Positions 16,666 to 26,479 of a stretch of 64,000 bases of DNA are shown piece by piece. This DNA is from an uncultured Alphaproteobacteria bacterium. GTDB lineage: Bacteria; Pseudomonadota; Alphaproteobacteria; Rs-D84. The notes under the pieces are model-generated. The model saw only the letters and a list, made by a program, of their open reading frames with translations. It was not told the origin of the DNA and did not search any database. Where the stretch lies: assembly GCA_944393245.1 (NCBI GenBank), contig CALXZM010000005.1, positions 59,500 through 123,499 on the forward strand, in the 5' to 3' direction. A program made the position numbers and the translations under genes. The first letter of the stretch is position 1, and each line of letters opens with the position of its first letter.

Positions 16666-17940
16666 TTATTTAAAATTTTCGCGCCAAACCGCGCCCAAAT
16701 CAGCGGTAAAATCCGCACCCTGGGTTATAATAGAAATCGGCCCATCAAAATACCCACGTGAATATTTAATCACATCGTCCACCGTCGCCGCATCATACAT
16801 TTTATTTATCGCATAAAAATCATACAGGCGGCCATATTGTCTGTAAAAAGAAATCAATTTATCACTGCGCCCACCCGCAGATTCCAGAAAATCCGCACGC
16901 GATAATTTGCTGATGCGGCACATGCGATCCAAATCATCCGCGTTTATTTTGTTTTCTGTATATATCCGATGGGCATTTTGTGCAATTAATGCGACACATT
17001 TTTCCACATTGGCGGCCGATGTTTCCGTGGCAAATCCATTAATCGTTAATTTTTCATTACCAAAACCAACGCATCCAAAACCATATACCAGTCCATTTTC
17101 ATGACGAATGACACGATTTAATTCGCGTGTGATATAACGTTCAAAGTCCCCAACGCAATGATTTTGATATAAATCATCGTAACTGTTGCCACATTTGTCT
17201 GTAAACAGTATGCGAATTTTCACATTTGTGTTATCTGGTTTGGAATTGTGCGCGATTGCCGGGGTATATTCAATTGCGTCATTTTCAGGCACATCAATTG
17301 ACGGCAAAAACGCAAAAGTTTTTTCAATATATTTTAACAGTTTGTCCGTGTCCTTTATTTTCCCAGATGCACAAATTATGCAATTTTTCGCAGACAGCCG
17401 ACGCGATAAAAATTCAATTATTTGATCACGATTAAATGAATTTATCAATTCAACTGTCCCCAGACTGCGTATCGAAAAAGTGGCATAATTAAACAATGTT
17501 TTTGATAAAAAATCATCATATTGCCGAAATGGGTTATCCAATGCACGACGCAATTCGTCACAAACAACACCATGTTCAATATCTATCTTTTTCGGGTCAA
17601 ATAATGAATTTTGCAATTGATCGCCGATGAAATCCACCAGTTTTTCGGTATTTTCCGCAATAATACGACCGTAAAAACTTAATCGTGCATTACCTGTGCA
17701 CGCATTACGCGTAGCACTGTAATAATCCAAATATTCTTCGGCTGATTTTCTGTCTGGGAAACGTGGGGTGCCCTTGCACAGCATATGTTCGCAGAAGTGT
17801 GTCAAACCGTATTCATTCGGTTTTTCATCACGTGAACCCGTGCGGAACAATACTTTGAACGTCACCGTTTCCAAATCCATCGGATCCAGAATTACAGTTA
17901 TACCATTTGGTAATTTATGTAATTGTGGTTCGAATTTCAT
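16666..17940 (-). CDS. M16-family zinc peptidase
   Basis: The inverted zinc motif H48-F-C-E-H52 and the downstream acidic ligand region (IDIEHGVVCDELRR, about 120-135) identify an insulinase/mitochondrial-processing-peptidase-like protease of 424 residues. It has the usual catalytic half plus a second, degenerate half (LSRADFLESAGGRSDKLI). Lack of a signal peptide points to the cytoplasm. Its ATG overlaps the queA stop in an ATGA arrangement, and tgt follows 15 bp later, so queA, this gene and tgt form one operon. Homologues next to Alphaproteobacterial housekeeping genes are common, but the substrate is not known. Confidence 0.9.
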   Translation of the reverse strand: MKFEPQLHKLPNGITVILDPMDLETVTFKVLFRTGSRDEKPNEYGLTHFCEHMLCKGTPRFPDRKSAEEYLDYYSATRNACTGNARLSFYGRIIAENTEKLVDFIGDQLQNSLFDPKKIDIEHGVVCDELRRALDNPFRQYDDFLSKTLFNYATFSIRSLGTVELINSFNRDQIIEFLSRRLSAKNCIICASGKIKDTDKLLKYIEKTFAFLPSIDVPENDAIEYTPAIAHNSKPDNTNVKIRILFTDKCGNSYDDLYQNHCVGDFERYITRELNRVIRHENGLVYGFGCVGFGNEKLTINGFATETSAANVEKCVALIAQNAHRIYTENKINADDLDRMCRISKLSRADFLESAGGRSDKLISFYRQYGRLYDFYAINKMYDAATVDDVIKYSRGYFDGPISIITQGADFTADLGAVWRENFK

Positions 17941-18992
17941 TGCGCACCATCCTTTTTAAACAACAAACAACAATCCCCATACGAAAAAAATCTGTATTTT
18001 TCTGCAACGGCATGGGCATATGCGTTCTTCATTTCATCCAGTCCCGCAAACGCCGACACCAACATAAACAATGTTGATTTTGGTAAATGAAAATTCGTCA
18101 GCAACACATCAACCGCACGAAAATTATAGCCCGGTGTAATAAAAATATCCGTACTGCGACAAATTGGGACTATGCGCTTGCATTGCGCAGATTCCGCTAA
18201 TTTACAGTTGTCAATTGCCGCACTTTCCAGCGTACGCATGGATGTTGTTCCAACCGCAATTACGCGTTTTGCGTTGTTTATTATGTCGGCCTGTTCAGGT
18301 GTGATACAGCACCATTCGCTGTGCATTTTGTGTTCGTTCAGATTTTCGGTTTTAACCGGCATCCATGTACCCGCCCCAACATGCAGTGTTATCTTTACTA
18401 TTTTTGCACCGCGGCGTTCGATTTCATCCATCAGTTCCGGCGTAAAATGCAGGCCGGCCGTCGGTGCCGCCATAGACCCCACCGGGTCGGCATAAACCGT
18501 TTGGTACCGTTCACGGTCAGCCGTTTCAGCCGCGCGTTTCATATACGGCGGCAGTGGCATTTTTCCCACCGCATCCAACACTGCAAAAACATTGTCGCAC
18601 AAAAATTCCAGTTTCAGTCCGCTGTCGTCGTTTTTGTCCAATACGCGCGCGGTTGTTTTACCGTCATCCATTGTCAATATTTCGCCAACCGGTATTTTAT
18701 TGAACTTTTTGCACAATCCCCACCAAACTTTATCATTTACCGCGGTATGCAGTGTTATTTCGTGCACCGCCCCACGTGAATCCGTCGCATCAAAGCGCGC
18801 CGGTATCACGCGTGAGTTATTAAAAACAACGACATCGCCCGGTTGCAGATAATCCACAAAGTCGCGAATATGCGCATCAGATAAACTGGTTCCATTTACC
18901 ACCAGCATACGTGACGCATCGCGCGCGGCCAACGGGTGCGACGCAATTAATTCAGCGGGCAGTTCAAAATCAAAATCAGATGTATGTAACAT
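17937..18992 (-). CDS. queA: S-adenosylmethionine:tRNA ribosyltransferase-isomerase
   Basis: QueA transfers and rearranges the ribose of SAM onto preQ1-modified tRNA, giving epoxyqueuosine. The 351-residue protein opens DFDFELPAELIASHPL and carries the family blocks PGDVVVFNNSRVIPAR, APTAGLHFTPELM, ITLHVGAGTWMPVK and TNFHLPKSTLFMLVSAFAG. Length is normal. It sits 2 bp after era and overlaps the M16 gene by 4 bp. Confidence 0.97.
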   Translation of the reverse strand: MLHTSDFDFELPAELIASHPLAARDASRMLVVNGTSLSDAHIRDFVDYLQPGDVVVFNNSRVIPARFDATDSRGAVHEITLHTAVNDKVWWGLCKKFNKIPVGEILTMDDGKTTARVLDKNDDSGLKLEFLCDNVFAVLDAVGKMPLPPYMKRAAETADRERYQTVYADPVGSMAAPTAGLHFTPELMDEIERRGAKIVKITLHVGAGTWMPVKTENLNEHKMHSEWCCITPEQADIINNAKRVIAVGTTSMRTLESAAIDNCKLAESAQCKRIVPICRSTDIFITPGYNFRAVDVLLTNFHLPKSTLFMLVSAFAGLDEMKNAYAHAVAEKYRFFSYGDCCLLFKKDGAQ

Positions 18993-18994
18993 TA

Positions 18995-19888
18995 TTATTT
19001 CTTAAATTCCAGGCCCTGGTCGGTATAATTTTCAGCCGTGTTTTCCCAATTGGGTTCAACCCGCACAAACAGATGCAATCGTGCGTTCACGCCCCACTGA
19101 TTCTGTATATCGTGACGTGCGGCCGTACCTATTTTTTTCAACTGGGCCCCACCGCGGCCGATAACAATCTTTTTATGGGCATCATTTTGCACGGCGATTT
19201 TCTGGTATATATCCAAAACACCGTCGCTGTCCACATCAACGCGTTCCGTTACAACATTTATATGATAAGGCAATTCCTGGTGAATATACTTATAAATCTT
19301 TTCCCGCGTCAGTTCCGACAGGTATAAATTATCCGGCACGTCCGACGCATCGTGTGCATCAAACAAATATGGACCGGCCGGCATTACGGCGGACAACGCG
19401 TCCAGCATTTGATTCACCCCGTCATTTTTCAGCGCTGATATCATAAATATTTCACGTGGATGCGCCAATTCGTTTATTTCCGCAGTCAGCGGTAATAAAT
19501 CTGGTTTGGATACGGCGTCAACCTTGTTCAATGCAACAAACAGATTTTTATGTTCGCCTATTTTTTCAACCATTTGGCGCACTGTTTCGGTCACGCCCTT
19601 TTGCGCGTCAATAACCAGCAATATGGCGTCCGCGTCCGATGTCGCGGAAAACGCCGCACCAACCATGGCACGATCCAAACGTCGCGCCGGACGAAATATG
19701 CCGGGTGTATCAACAAATATCAGTTGACGATTACCCACCATTTTCACCGCCCGCAGATTTGTCCGCGTGGTTTGAACCTTGTGCGAAACGATTGATACTT
19801 TGCGCCCCATAATTTGATTTATCAGGGTGCTTTTACCGGCATTTGTTGGCCCGATAATTGCAATAAATCCAGAATATGTATCAGTCAT
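18995..19888 (-). CDS. era: GTPase Era
   Basis: Era is an essential GTPase that binds the 3' end of 16S rRNA and the membrane and controls 30S maturation. It has the G1 loop GPTNAGKST, G3 DTPGI, G4 NKVD and G5 SALKND, then a KH domain (about 200-285) with VIGRGGAQLKKIGTAARHDI. I start at ATG 19888 (297 residues); ATG 19900 four codons earlier is also possible. The queA start is 2 bp past its stop. The promoter must lie in the short space shared with divergent dcd. Confidence 0.96.
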   Translation of the reverse strand: MTDTYSGFIAIIGPTNAGKSTLINQIMGRKVSIVSHKVQTTRTNLRAVKMVGNRQLIFVDTPGIFRPARRLDRAMVGAAFSATSDADAILLVIDAQKGVTETVRQMVEKIGEHKNLFVALNKVDAVSKPDLLPLTAEINELAHPREIFMISALKNDGVNQMLDALSAVMPAGPYLFDAHDASDVPDNLYLSELTREKIYKYIHQELPYHINVVTERVDVDSDGVLDIYQKIAVQNDAHKKIVIGRGGAQLKKIGTAARHDIQNQWGVNARLHLFVRVEPNWENTAENYTDQGLEFKK

Positions 19889-19997
19889 GTACAAAACCAT
19901 AGCATATCAAAAATAAAAGTGAATAAAAATCTTGCAAACAGGCAATCGTATTGTAAAATCCGTGTCGGAGAGGAATCAGTTATACAAAGGATTAATT

Positions 19998-20717
19998 ATG
20001 CAACTGACCGGACCCGAAATTTTGCGACGTATGCAAATAAAAAATAAAAACAACCCTGATGCCAAACCTGATATTATTATCAAACCATTTAATGAAAAAT
20101 GTCTGGGCAGTAACAGTTATGATCTGCATCTGGGGAATTTATTAAAAATATATCGGAAAACATTGCCACGTGGAATGAACCCGATTATTCCATACTGTCC
20201 CGGGAAAATGTATTCTATGCGCGATTGGTTCAATAATTATGATTCATATCTTGATTTTATTGCGCGCCCATGGGAATTTGATATACGTAATCCACAATAT
20301 ATTTTGGATCCGTGTGATACCACATCACATGAAACAATTGATATAGAAATTCCAAAAAACGGCGGAATTTTATCGCCAATGATTGGCTATTTGGGACATA
20401 CGGTGGAATATACCGAAACATATAATTTAGTCCCATATATTGATGGAAAATCATCGGTTGGGCGCAATTTTATATTAAATCATCATACGGCCGGCCGCGG
20501 TGACGACGGATTTTGTGGACAATGGACGTTGGAAATCAAAACAATGTATCCGACCGTTGTATACCCCAATATGCGCATTGGCCAGATTTATTACGAAGAA
20601 TTTTCTGGGGCCCGCAAACCGTATAATGAAAACCATGCCAGCCACTATAACGGACAAATGGGGCCAACCCCGGCGGCCGTTATACCAATTGAAGACGTAT
20701 TGCAAAAACAACGCTAA
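19998..20717 (+). CDS. dcd: dCTP deaminase
   Basis: The enzyme converts dCTP to dUTP (or to dUMP in bifunctional forms) in thymidylate supply. From ATG 19998, after AAAGGA, it has 239 residues, longer than the roughly 190 of enteric Dcd. The core motifs are present: SNSYDLHLGN, YIDGKSSVGRNFI (phosphate binding), HHTAG and DDGFCGQWTLEI with the catalytic Glu. An insertion around residues 45-95 (RGMNPIIPYCPGKMYSMRDWF and onward) accounts for the extra length. An upstream TTG would extend the frame but lacks a ribosome site. A thymidine kinase gene 7 kb away complements the pathway. Confidence 0.88.
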   Translation: MQLTGPEILRRMQIKNKNNPDAKPDIIIKPFNEKCLGSNSYDLHLGNLLKIYRKTLPRGMNPIIPYCPGKMYSMRDWFNNYDSYLDFIARPWEFDIRNPQYILDPCDTTSHETIDIEIPKNGGILSPMIGYLGHTVEYTETYNLVPYIDGKSSVGRNFILNHHTAGRGDDGFCGQWTLEIKTMYPTVVYPNMRIGQIYYEEFSGARKPYNENHASHYNGQMGPTPAAVIPIEDVLQKQR

Positions 20718-20745
20718 AAAAAATGGGGCAAACGCCCCATTTTTA
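20716..20745. terminator. Bidirectional terminator between dcd and rlpA
   Basis: ATGGGGC (20723-20729) pairs with GCCCCAT (20734-20740), with an A-run before and a T-run after, so it can stop both convergent transcripts. Confidence 0.88.
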
Positions 20746-21666
20746 AATGCTGTCGGCGTTTATCCAACGTCCGTTACGCAACAGACCTGGGGCCATGCCT
20801 TCGTTATTACGCAGGGCATCAATTACACTGCGTGCCTGGGTCGCATCCAGATTAACAATGCGAACCTTGTACATGTCGCCCTCTTGCACTACAACGGCAT
20901 TGCCGTATTTTGCCATACGGGCCGCCAATGAATCCGCACTGTCCTGGGCATAAAATGCCGCAATTTGCACACTGTATTCGCCAGCCGTTGCCGGTGCAGT
21001 TGTTGTAACAACCGTTCCAGGTACCTGGGTCGTTGTAACAACAGTTGTTGTTTCAACTGTTTGGGCCGGTTGAACCGGGGTCGCAGGCGTTGTTGCCAGT
21101 GTCGTTGCACCGATTGTTGCATTCTTTACCGCAACTGATTCGTTTGCCATAACCTGAACCTGGACCTTGGTCTGGCCATTCATGCCAATTTTCTGGGCCG
21201 CGGCCGGTGACAAGTCCATAATACGGGTGTTAACAAATGGACCACGATTATTTACGCGCACAACAACAGATTGTCCATTGTCCAAATTGGTTACACGGGC
21301 AATTGTTGGCAATGGTAATGTTTTGCTGGTTGCGACCATCTGATTCATATCAAAAACTTCACCATTGCTGGTTTTTGTGCCATTTAATTCAGCCGGTATA
21401 ATTCCCGCAATACCAGTTTGATTGTATGTCAAATCTTCTACTGGTATATATTGAACATCTTCGACCTTGTACGCACTGCCAACATAATATTTCGGCGCAG
21501 GTGCCAATAAATACGTATTGTTCAATGATTCATCAGTTGTGATTAATGTTTCTTCACCGAAACCGTCGGCCGCATAGCCGTTCATTGTGCTGGTATCAGT
21601 CGTGCTTAAATCCGTACAACCGGCCAACACCGCTGTCAGCACAGCCAAAGATATTACTTTTTTCAT
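20743..21666 (-). CDS. rlpA: RlpA-like septal-ring lytic transglycosylase with SPOR domain
   Basis: RlpA cleaves denuded glycan strands at the septum and poles. The 307-residue precursor has a lipoprotein signal (LAVLTAVLAGC, lipid attached at Cys17). A DPBB/barwin-like domain follows (about 85-165), with NGTKTSNGEVFDMNQMVATSKTLPLPTIARV and VVVRVNNRGPF. A low-complexity Thr/Val/Pro linker (about 185-225) leads to a C-terminal SPOR domain (YSVQIAAFYAQDSADSLAARM). The linker is encoded by repetitive GTTGTTGT-type DNA. It is a single gene, opposite in direction to dcd. Confidence 0.92.
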   Translation of the reverse strand: MKKVISLAVLTAVLAGCTDLSTTDTSTMNGYAADGFGEETLITTDESLNNTYLLAPAPKYYVGSAYKVEDVQYIPVEDLTYNQTGIAGIIPAELNGTKTSNGEVFDMNQMVATSKTLPLPTIARVTNLDNGQSVVVRVNNRGPFVNTRIMDLSPAAAQKIGMNGQTKVQVQVMANESVAVKNATIGATTLATTPATPVQPAQTVETTTVVTTTQVPGTVVTTTAPATAGEYSVQIAAFYAQDSADSLAARMAKYGNAVVVQEGDMYKVRIVNLDATQARSVIDALRNNEGMAPGLLRNGRWINADSI

Positions 21667-21736
21667 TATGGGACTCCTTACATTCTTTATGATTAAATTT
21701 TATCATATAAAAAGTCCGCTTTCAACTTTATTTTGA

Positions 21737-23197
21737 CTATATTTTTTTATCAACCAAATATGCAATTGGCAAATAAATTACTGCAAATCCACCAATCGCC
21801 GCAAACAAAACAAATATGTTCGGTATCGGCACAAACCACAACATTGCCCCCAATACAACCGCAATAACACCAAACGCAACAATTGCGCGCGTTGTACGAC
21901 CGTCCAGACGAATTAATTCACGGCGCATGCATGCCCGACGCAACAGATAATTTTTTAAATAACCACTGACCACCACGCCAACAGGTATTGCCAAATATCC
22001 AATAAAATGAAATGCAGATAAATAAATTACAATTGCCACAATCAATGATGTTATACTGGTTTTTACAGGAGTACGAACATCCTGGGACGCATATAATGTT
22101 TTGCTGTAAATTTGACTTATCATCATGGCCGGCAAAACCAAAACCTGAATCATTATTGCCATTGCCACCGCATGTGTTGATTCGGGTGTCCATGCCCCAT
22201 ATTCAAACAAATATTTTATTATTGGTTCCGCCAATACAAACAATCCAACAACGCACGGCATTATCAGCATCATTGATTTCCGCATGGAAATATTTTGTTG
22301 ACTATAAACACTGGCCATGTTTTTGTCGGCCATTGCATTTGACATCGATGATATCAAAACCGTTCCAACGGCCAATCCAATCAATGCGAATGGTAACTGA
22401 ATCATTCTGTCTGAATAATACAGCCATGATACCGCCCCACTTTGAAAACTGGCCACCAATGTACCGATTATTATCGTTATCTGGTAAAAACCGTTACCAA
22501 TTATACTGATGCCCAAACGTTTGAACATGCTTTTAATCGCAGGTGTCCACCGTGGCCAAACCAGACGCAACCCAAAATAATGCCGACGTATACGCCCCCA
22601 TAAAATACCAAACTGTATTATACCAGACAAAACAACAGTGAATGCCATGATATATAAAACTGTTTCAGGGGCAAACCACGCCGCAGCCAGCAACGCAAAT
22701 ATCAGCATAATGTTCAATAACACCGGCATAAATGCAACCAATAAAAATCGCGAAAATGCGTTTAATATTGCAGATAAAAATGCGGAACTGCAAATAAATA
22801 TCACGTACCAAAACATAATGCGCGATATGGTGACAGTTAACTGCATCTTGCCCGGGTCATCCGCAAATCCGGGTGCCAATATCCATACAACCAATGGCAT
22901 AAATATTTCAAACAGCAACGTTATAAACAGCAATATGACCATCAGCCATGAAAATACGTTTTTGGCGAAATTTTCATCCTTGTTTTTATCCGTATACATC
23001 GGAATAAATATTGATGACAACGCGCCTTCGCCCAACAGGTCACGGAATAAATTCGGCAATTTAAATGCCGCCAAAAATACGTCTGACAGTCGCCCCGCCC
23101 CGAAAACGTGCGCAATTAACAAGTCACGCAGGAATCCAAACACACGGCTGATTCCTGTCATAACACTTACCCCGAAAATATGTTTGCCTAGTCCCAT
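21737..23197 (-). CDS. murJ: Lipid II flippase MurJ
   Basis: MurJ is a MOP-superfamily exporter that flips lipid II across the inner membrane. The 486 residues form about 13-14 membrane helices. The N-terminal signature ISRVFGFLRDLLIAHVFGAGRLSDVFLAAFKLPNLFRDLLGEGALSSIFIPMY contains the conserved Arg residues of the central cavity. Length is slightly short of 510, as is common in small genomes. It is divergent from bamD with only 46 bp between the starts, so the promoters overlap. Confidence 0.96.
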   Translation of the reverse strand: MGLGKHIFGVSVMTGISRVFGFLRDLLIAHVFGAGRLSDVFLAAFKLPNLFRDLLGEGALSSIFIPMYTDKNKDENFAKNVFSWLMVILLFITLLFEIFMPLVVWILAPGFADDPGKMQLTVTISRIMFWYVIFICSSAFLSAILNAFSRFLLVAFMPVLLNIMLIFALLAAAWFAPETVLYIMAFTVVLSGIIQFGILWGRIRRHYFGLRLVWPRWTPAIKSMFKRLGISIIGNGFYQITIIIGTLVASFQSGAVSWLYYSDRMIQLPFALIGLAVGTVLISSMSNAMADKNMASVYSQQNISMRKSMMLIMPCVVGLFVLAEPIIKYLFEYGAWTPESTHAVAMAIMIQVLVLPAMMISQIYSKTLYASQDVRTPVKTSITSLIVAIVIYLSAFHFIGYLAIPVGVVVSGYLKNYLLRRACMRRELIRLDGRTTRAIVAFGVIAVVLGAMLWFVPIPNIFVLFAAIGGFAVIYLPIAYLVDKKI

Positions 23198-23243
23198 GGT
23201 TTGGATTATACTCTCGTTTAAGAAACAAAATCAAGGCAGGAAT

Positions 23244-24023
23244 ATGCACATATATAAAATTTTTATTTTAACGGGCGTGGCCATTATTATGGCCGGCTGT
23301 GCGGGAAATAACGAAATTGTCGCAGACCGCAGTTTACCTGAAATATACGAAACTGCGTATGCTGAATTTAACGACGAAGATTATGAACAGGCCGCCACAG
23401 AATTTTTACACGCAGAAACACAATATCCGTCCAGTCAATGGGCCGCAGATGCGTTGGTAATGGCGGCATATTCACAATACATGGATGGTGATTTTGCAGG
23501 CGCAATTATGACCGTCGACAGATTTATGCGATTCCACCCAGGACATCGTGATGTACCATATATGTTGTATCTGCGTGGGATGTGTTATTATCGCCAGGTC
23601 AGCGATGTTCGCCGCGAACCAGGCATGTCTGCATACGCATTACAGCAATTTCAACAATTGGTTGATCGGTTTCCAAAATCAAAATATGCAGAAAATGCAA
23701 AAAACAAAATTAATATCTTGAAAAACTATATCGCGGGCAAGGCCATGTATTCAGCACGCACGGATATGGCACGCGAAAACTGGCCCAGCGCAATTTCACG
23801 TCTGCAATTAATTGTGCAAACCGCCCAGGAAACCGTCATGACACCAGAGGCATTATATCGTTTGACCGAATGCTATACCGCAATTGGGTTGCCGGAACAG
23901 GCGTACGGATATGCAGAAATGTTAAAACTGAATTTCCCAGACGATAAATGGACTAAAAAATTAGACAAGCGACCCGCTGATTTTGAATCTGGTCAAAATA
24001 TAAATACAGATGACAAAAAATGA
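23244..24023 (+). CDS. bamD: Outer-membrane assembly lipoprotein BamD
   Basis: BamD is the essential lipoprotein of the BAM complex that inserts outer-membrane barrels. From ATG 23244, after GGCAGG, it has 259 residues with a lipobox (VAIIMAGC). Tetratricopeptide-like helices follow (YAEFNDEDYEQAATEFLHAETQYPSSQWAADAL, FPKSKYAENAK, and a third set around ALYRLTECYTAIG). The frame stays open far upstream, antisense to murJ, but that is not coding. It overlaps the Smr gene in an ATGA arrangement. Confidence 0.94.
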   Translation: MHIYKIFILTGVAIIMAGCAGNNEIVADRSLPEIYETAYAEFNDEDYEQAATEFLHAETQYPSSQWAADALVMAAYSQYMDGDFAGAIMTVDRFMRFHPGHRDVPYMLYLRGMCYYRQVSDVRREPGMSAYALQQFQQLVDRFPKSKYAENAKNKINILKNYIAGKAMYSARTDMARENWPSAISRLQLIVQTAQETVMTPEALYRLTECYTAIGLPEQAYGYAEMLKLNFPDDKWTKKLDKRPADFESGQNINTDDKK

Positions 24024-24391
24024 AAAAATTGTCTGATTCTGATATAGAAAATATGGGCGGGGTGGATTTTATTCCAAACGACCGTGAAATTCGTAAAAGC
24101 GTACGTGCTGAATTAAAAATTCAACCAATGGTCGCGGAACAAAATCCACCGATGTCCCGGCATGTTGTCCTGGATTTACATCATCATACAGAAGAACAAG
24201 CATGGGCAAAAATTATGGATTTGGCCACATCAGGCGCGCGTCGCGCCACCATAATTACCGGTGCCAGTGGCATTTTGCGCCAAAAATTTCCGCAATGGGT
24301 ATGCGACAGCATTTTAACACCATATGTTATATCGGCAACCCCGATAAATAACGGCAGTTTTGATGTGCTGTTTCACAAACAGAAAAACTAA
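24020..24391 (+). CDS. Smr-domain protein
   Basis: The 123-residue protein carries a Smr (small MutS-related) domain from about residue 45: LDLHHHTEEQAWAKIMDL, in place of the usual LDLHG, then ATIITGASGILRQKFPQWV in place of TGKG. Smr domains are nucleases or nucleic-acid-binding modules, and Alphaproteobacterial stand-alone versions are common but of unknown target. The changed H-G and G-K positions may weaken catalysis. Translation is probably coupled to bamD. The gene ends overlapping the convergent M23 peptidase gene by 4 bp. Confidence 0.85.
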   Translation: MKKLSDSDIENMGGVDFIPNDREIRKSVRAELKIQPMVAEQNPPMSRHVVLDLHHHTEEQAWAKIMDLATSGARRATIITGASGILRQKFPQWVCDSILTPYVISATPINNGSFDVLFHKQKN

Positions 24392-25212
24392 TTCTGGTTT
24401 ACCCAGTTTGTTGGATTAATATATTCACCATTATATTTTATGGCATAATGCAAATGTGGCCCGGTGGTAATACCACTGTCACCAGTTTTGGCCACAACAC
24501 AACCAGCACCAACGGCATCACCCTGCTTTGCCAATACACTGTCCAAATGGCAATATACTGTTTCGTATCCATTTGAATGCGATATCTTTAACCCATTACC
24601 ACATGAATTATCAGTCCATACAGATTCCACCGTACCAATTGCTGGCGAATACACAGGTGTACCAACGGCCGCCGAAAAATCAATTCCACGATGAACGGAC
24701 GGTTTCCCAGTTACTGGATGTGTACGCGCACCATATGGCGATGTAATATGCGTCGTCCCAACCAACGGCACCCCCAATGGGATTTCCTGATTTGCCGGTG
24801 TATTTGGATTGTTTGGTCGACAACGCGGGGTATATTGGGCGATTATACCAGATAAATTTTCCAATTGATTCTGATTATTTTGTGTCGTGTTATTTGTTTG
24901 ATTTTGGGGATGCGGAATTTGATTCAGATATTGTGTCAAATTTGCATTTGCAACATTTGTATTATTTTCCAGAATTTGTAATTCGTCCTGGATTGTTATG
25001 CCACCATATACGCACCCAGATATGCACCGCCCAGATGCGTCATATTCGGCCTGCCACGGTTCATAACCATCTGTCAGTAAACTAACCCGTTGGGTAAAAG
25101 ATAAGTCTGCAACAGTTCCAGGAAATGGTTGCGGTTGTAATAAACTGGCCCCAACAGACGGGTCGCCCACAATAATTAACAGCAAAAAAACATATATTCC
25201 CACACACCGCAT
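24388..25212 (-). CDS. Secreted M23 (LytM) peptidase
   Basis: The 274-residue protein has an N-terminal signal (about 1-22). A polar, Asn/Gln-rich linker with four cysteines (CISGC and others) leads to a C-terminal M23 domain (about 150-270). The zinc ligands are visible in HRGIDFSAAVGTPV (H..D) and in GPHLHYAIK (HLH), and SPYGARTHPVTGK is the usual entry to the fold. Such enzymes cut peptidoglycan cross-bridges or regulate amidases. The Asn/Gln-rich linker is unusual, and no other domain is clear. It is a single minus-strand gene. Confidence 0.88.
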   Translation of the reverse strand: MRCVGIYVFLLLIIVGDPSVGASLLQPQPFPGTVADLSFTQRVSLLTDGYEPWQAEYDASGRCISGCVYGGITIQDELQILENNTNVANANLTQYLNQIPHPQNQTNNTTQNNQNQLENLSGIIAQYTPRCRPNNPNTPANQEIPLGVPLVGTTHITSPYGARTHPVTGKPSVHRGIDFSAAVGTPVYSPAIGTVESVWTDNSCGNGLKISHSNGYETVYCHLDSVLAKQGDAVGAGCVVAKTGDSGITTGPHLHYAIKYNGEYINPTNWVNQN

Positions 25213-25244
25213 ATCTGGGTAATTATACCAGATTTTGTGCCAGA

Positions 25245-26411
25245 TTAAAATGCTATCTTTATATTTGCCATTATTGTATGTGCCGTGTACCCAGACCGTA
25301 TGTTCAATTTATAATCCAATGCGGCATTAAAGTAATTATTTATTAATTCTATGTTTAACCCGCCATAAAACATTGCACGACGTGGCGCATCAACGGGTAT
25401 ATCATAAAATTGATTATCTATTAACTGAACATGTATATTGTCTGTACCGTTGCTGATAACATCATACCCACCGCCCAGACTAAATGTCGGCCTAACAATA
25501 AAATCATTACCGGTAAAATCAAAACTAAAATCAACCCCACCAGACGTGGTTAATGTATTATACCACCAATCATCAAATGCCTGGGCCGTTGCATCCAGAT
25601 ATTTATCAGCAAAAAAACGTATATAACGCACAGATACCATTGGCGTCACTGCAATGCGACCACGCATCATACGTATTCCTGTATTCATTTGCCCAGCATA
25701 AAAGTTTGTATCGTATACACTGTTGTCTGGGATTCCGGCAATATTTTTGTCTGATGTCCATCCAGCATCACCAATATTGGCACCAACATTCACAAAGAAA
25801 CCACTGCGCGCCATATATTTTACAAATGTCGATATACTGTTTCCAGTTGCATCGGTATATACCCTGTTATCGTGCGTGTCCGTCATTGTACGTGTATATT
25901 CAACCCCCAACATCAATCCATTGGTCACATAACCGTGCGCACCAACACTGAACCCCGTACTGCGTGTATTAAAATTCCCATTATAATCAGAATCATAATC
26001 AGCAAACGCACCAAAAACACGCCCATCTAAAACTATTTTTTTATTACCCATATTACAGTTGATAAAATTCGCGGGACATGTGTCACGACGTGCAGTTATT
26101 GGCGTTTCCAGAATACCCAATGCCTGTGAAACATGATGTGTCATTTCAAACAGTGCCATGGCTGTGCTGTTAAAACCTAGTATTGATATAGTATTTAAAT
26201 ATCGTTCAACATCACTGGATTGTATTTGATTTATATATGACGCTATGTCTGCGCTGGGGCCAAATTCAGAATATATGCCCGCCCACGCGTGTGCCGTGTC
26301 AATTAAATATTCCGGCATGCCCGCAAAAACATTATCGTTAATTTGGGCCCCCACAGCATTTGCCCCAAATATCAATGAAAATACAGGAAATAAAATAATT
26401 ACATTTTTCAT
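25245..26411 (-). CDS. Outer-membrane beta-barrel protein (autotransporter-like)
   Basis: From ATG 26411 the product has 388 residues with a good signal peptide (IILFPVFSLIFGANAVGAQ). The first 120 residues are helical and contain the only cysteine pair (CPANFINC). From about residue 130 it alternates Tyr-, Asn- and Gly-rich strands (GYVTNGLMLGVEYTRTM, FFVNVGANIG, MVSVRYIRFFAD) and ends in a strand terminating in Phe (MANIKIAF), the usual signal for BAM insertion. The barrel looks like a 12-strand autotransporter domain with only a short helical passenger. It is divergent from htpX. Confidence 0.72.
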   Translation of the reverse strand: MKNVIILFPVFSLIFGANAVGAQINDNVFAGMPEYLIDTAHAWAGIYSEFGPSADIASYINQIQSSDVERYLNTISILGFNSTAMALFEMTHHVSQALGILETPITARRDTCPANFINCNMGNKKIVLDGRVFGAFADYDSDYNGNFNTRSTGFSVGAHGYVTNGLMLGVEYTRTMTDTHDNRVYTDATGNSISTFVKYMARSGFFVNVGANIGDAGWTSDKNIAGIPDNSVYDTNFYAGQMNTGIRMMRGRIAVTPMVSVRYIRFFADKYLDATAQAFDDWWYNTLTTSGGVDFSFDFTGNDFIVRPTFSLGGGYDVISNGTDNIHVQLIDNQFYDIPVDAPRRAMFYGGLNIELINNYFNAALDYKLNIRSGYTAHTIMANIKIAF

Positions 26412-26479
26412 AATGACGCGCCCCGTTTTTTGTTTATAATATGGGGCGAAATAAGAAAATTTAACAGGAACCATTTGCT

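Noticed and set aside
22638..23243. N-terminal extension of bamD (open frame from 22638)
   Set aside because: The extension is antisense to murJ and full of Asn and Ser. BamD starts with a normal lipoprotein signal at 23244.
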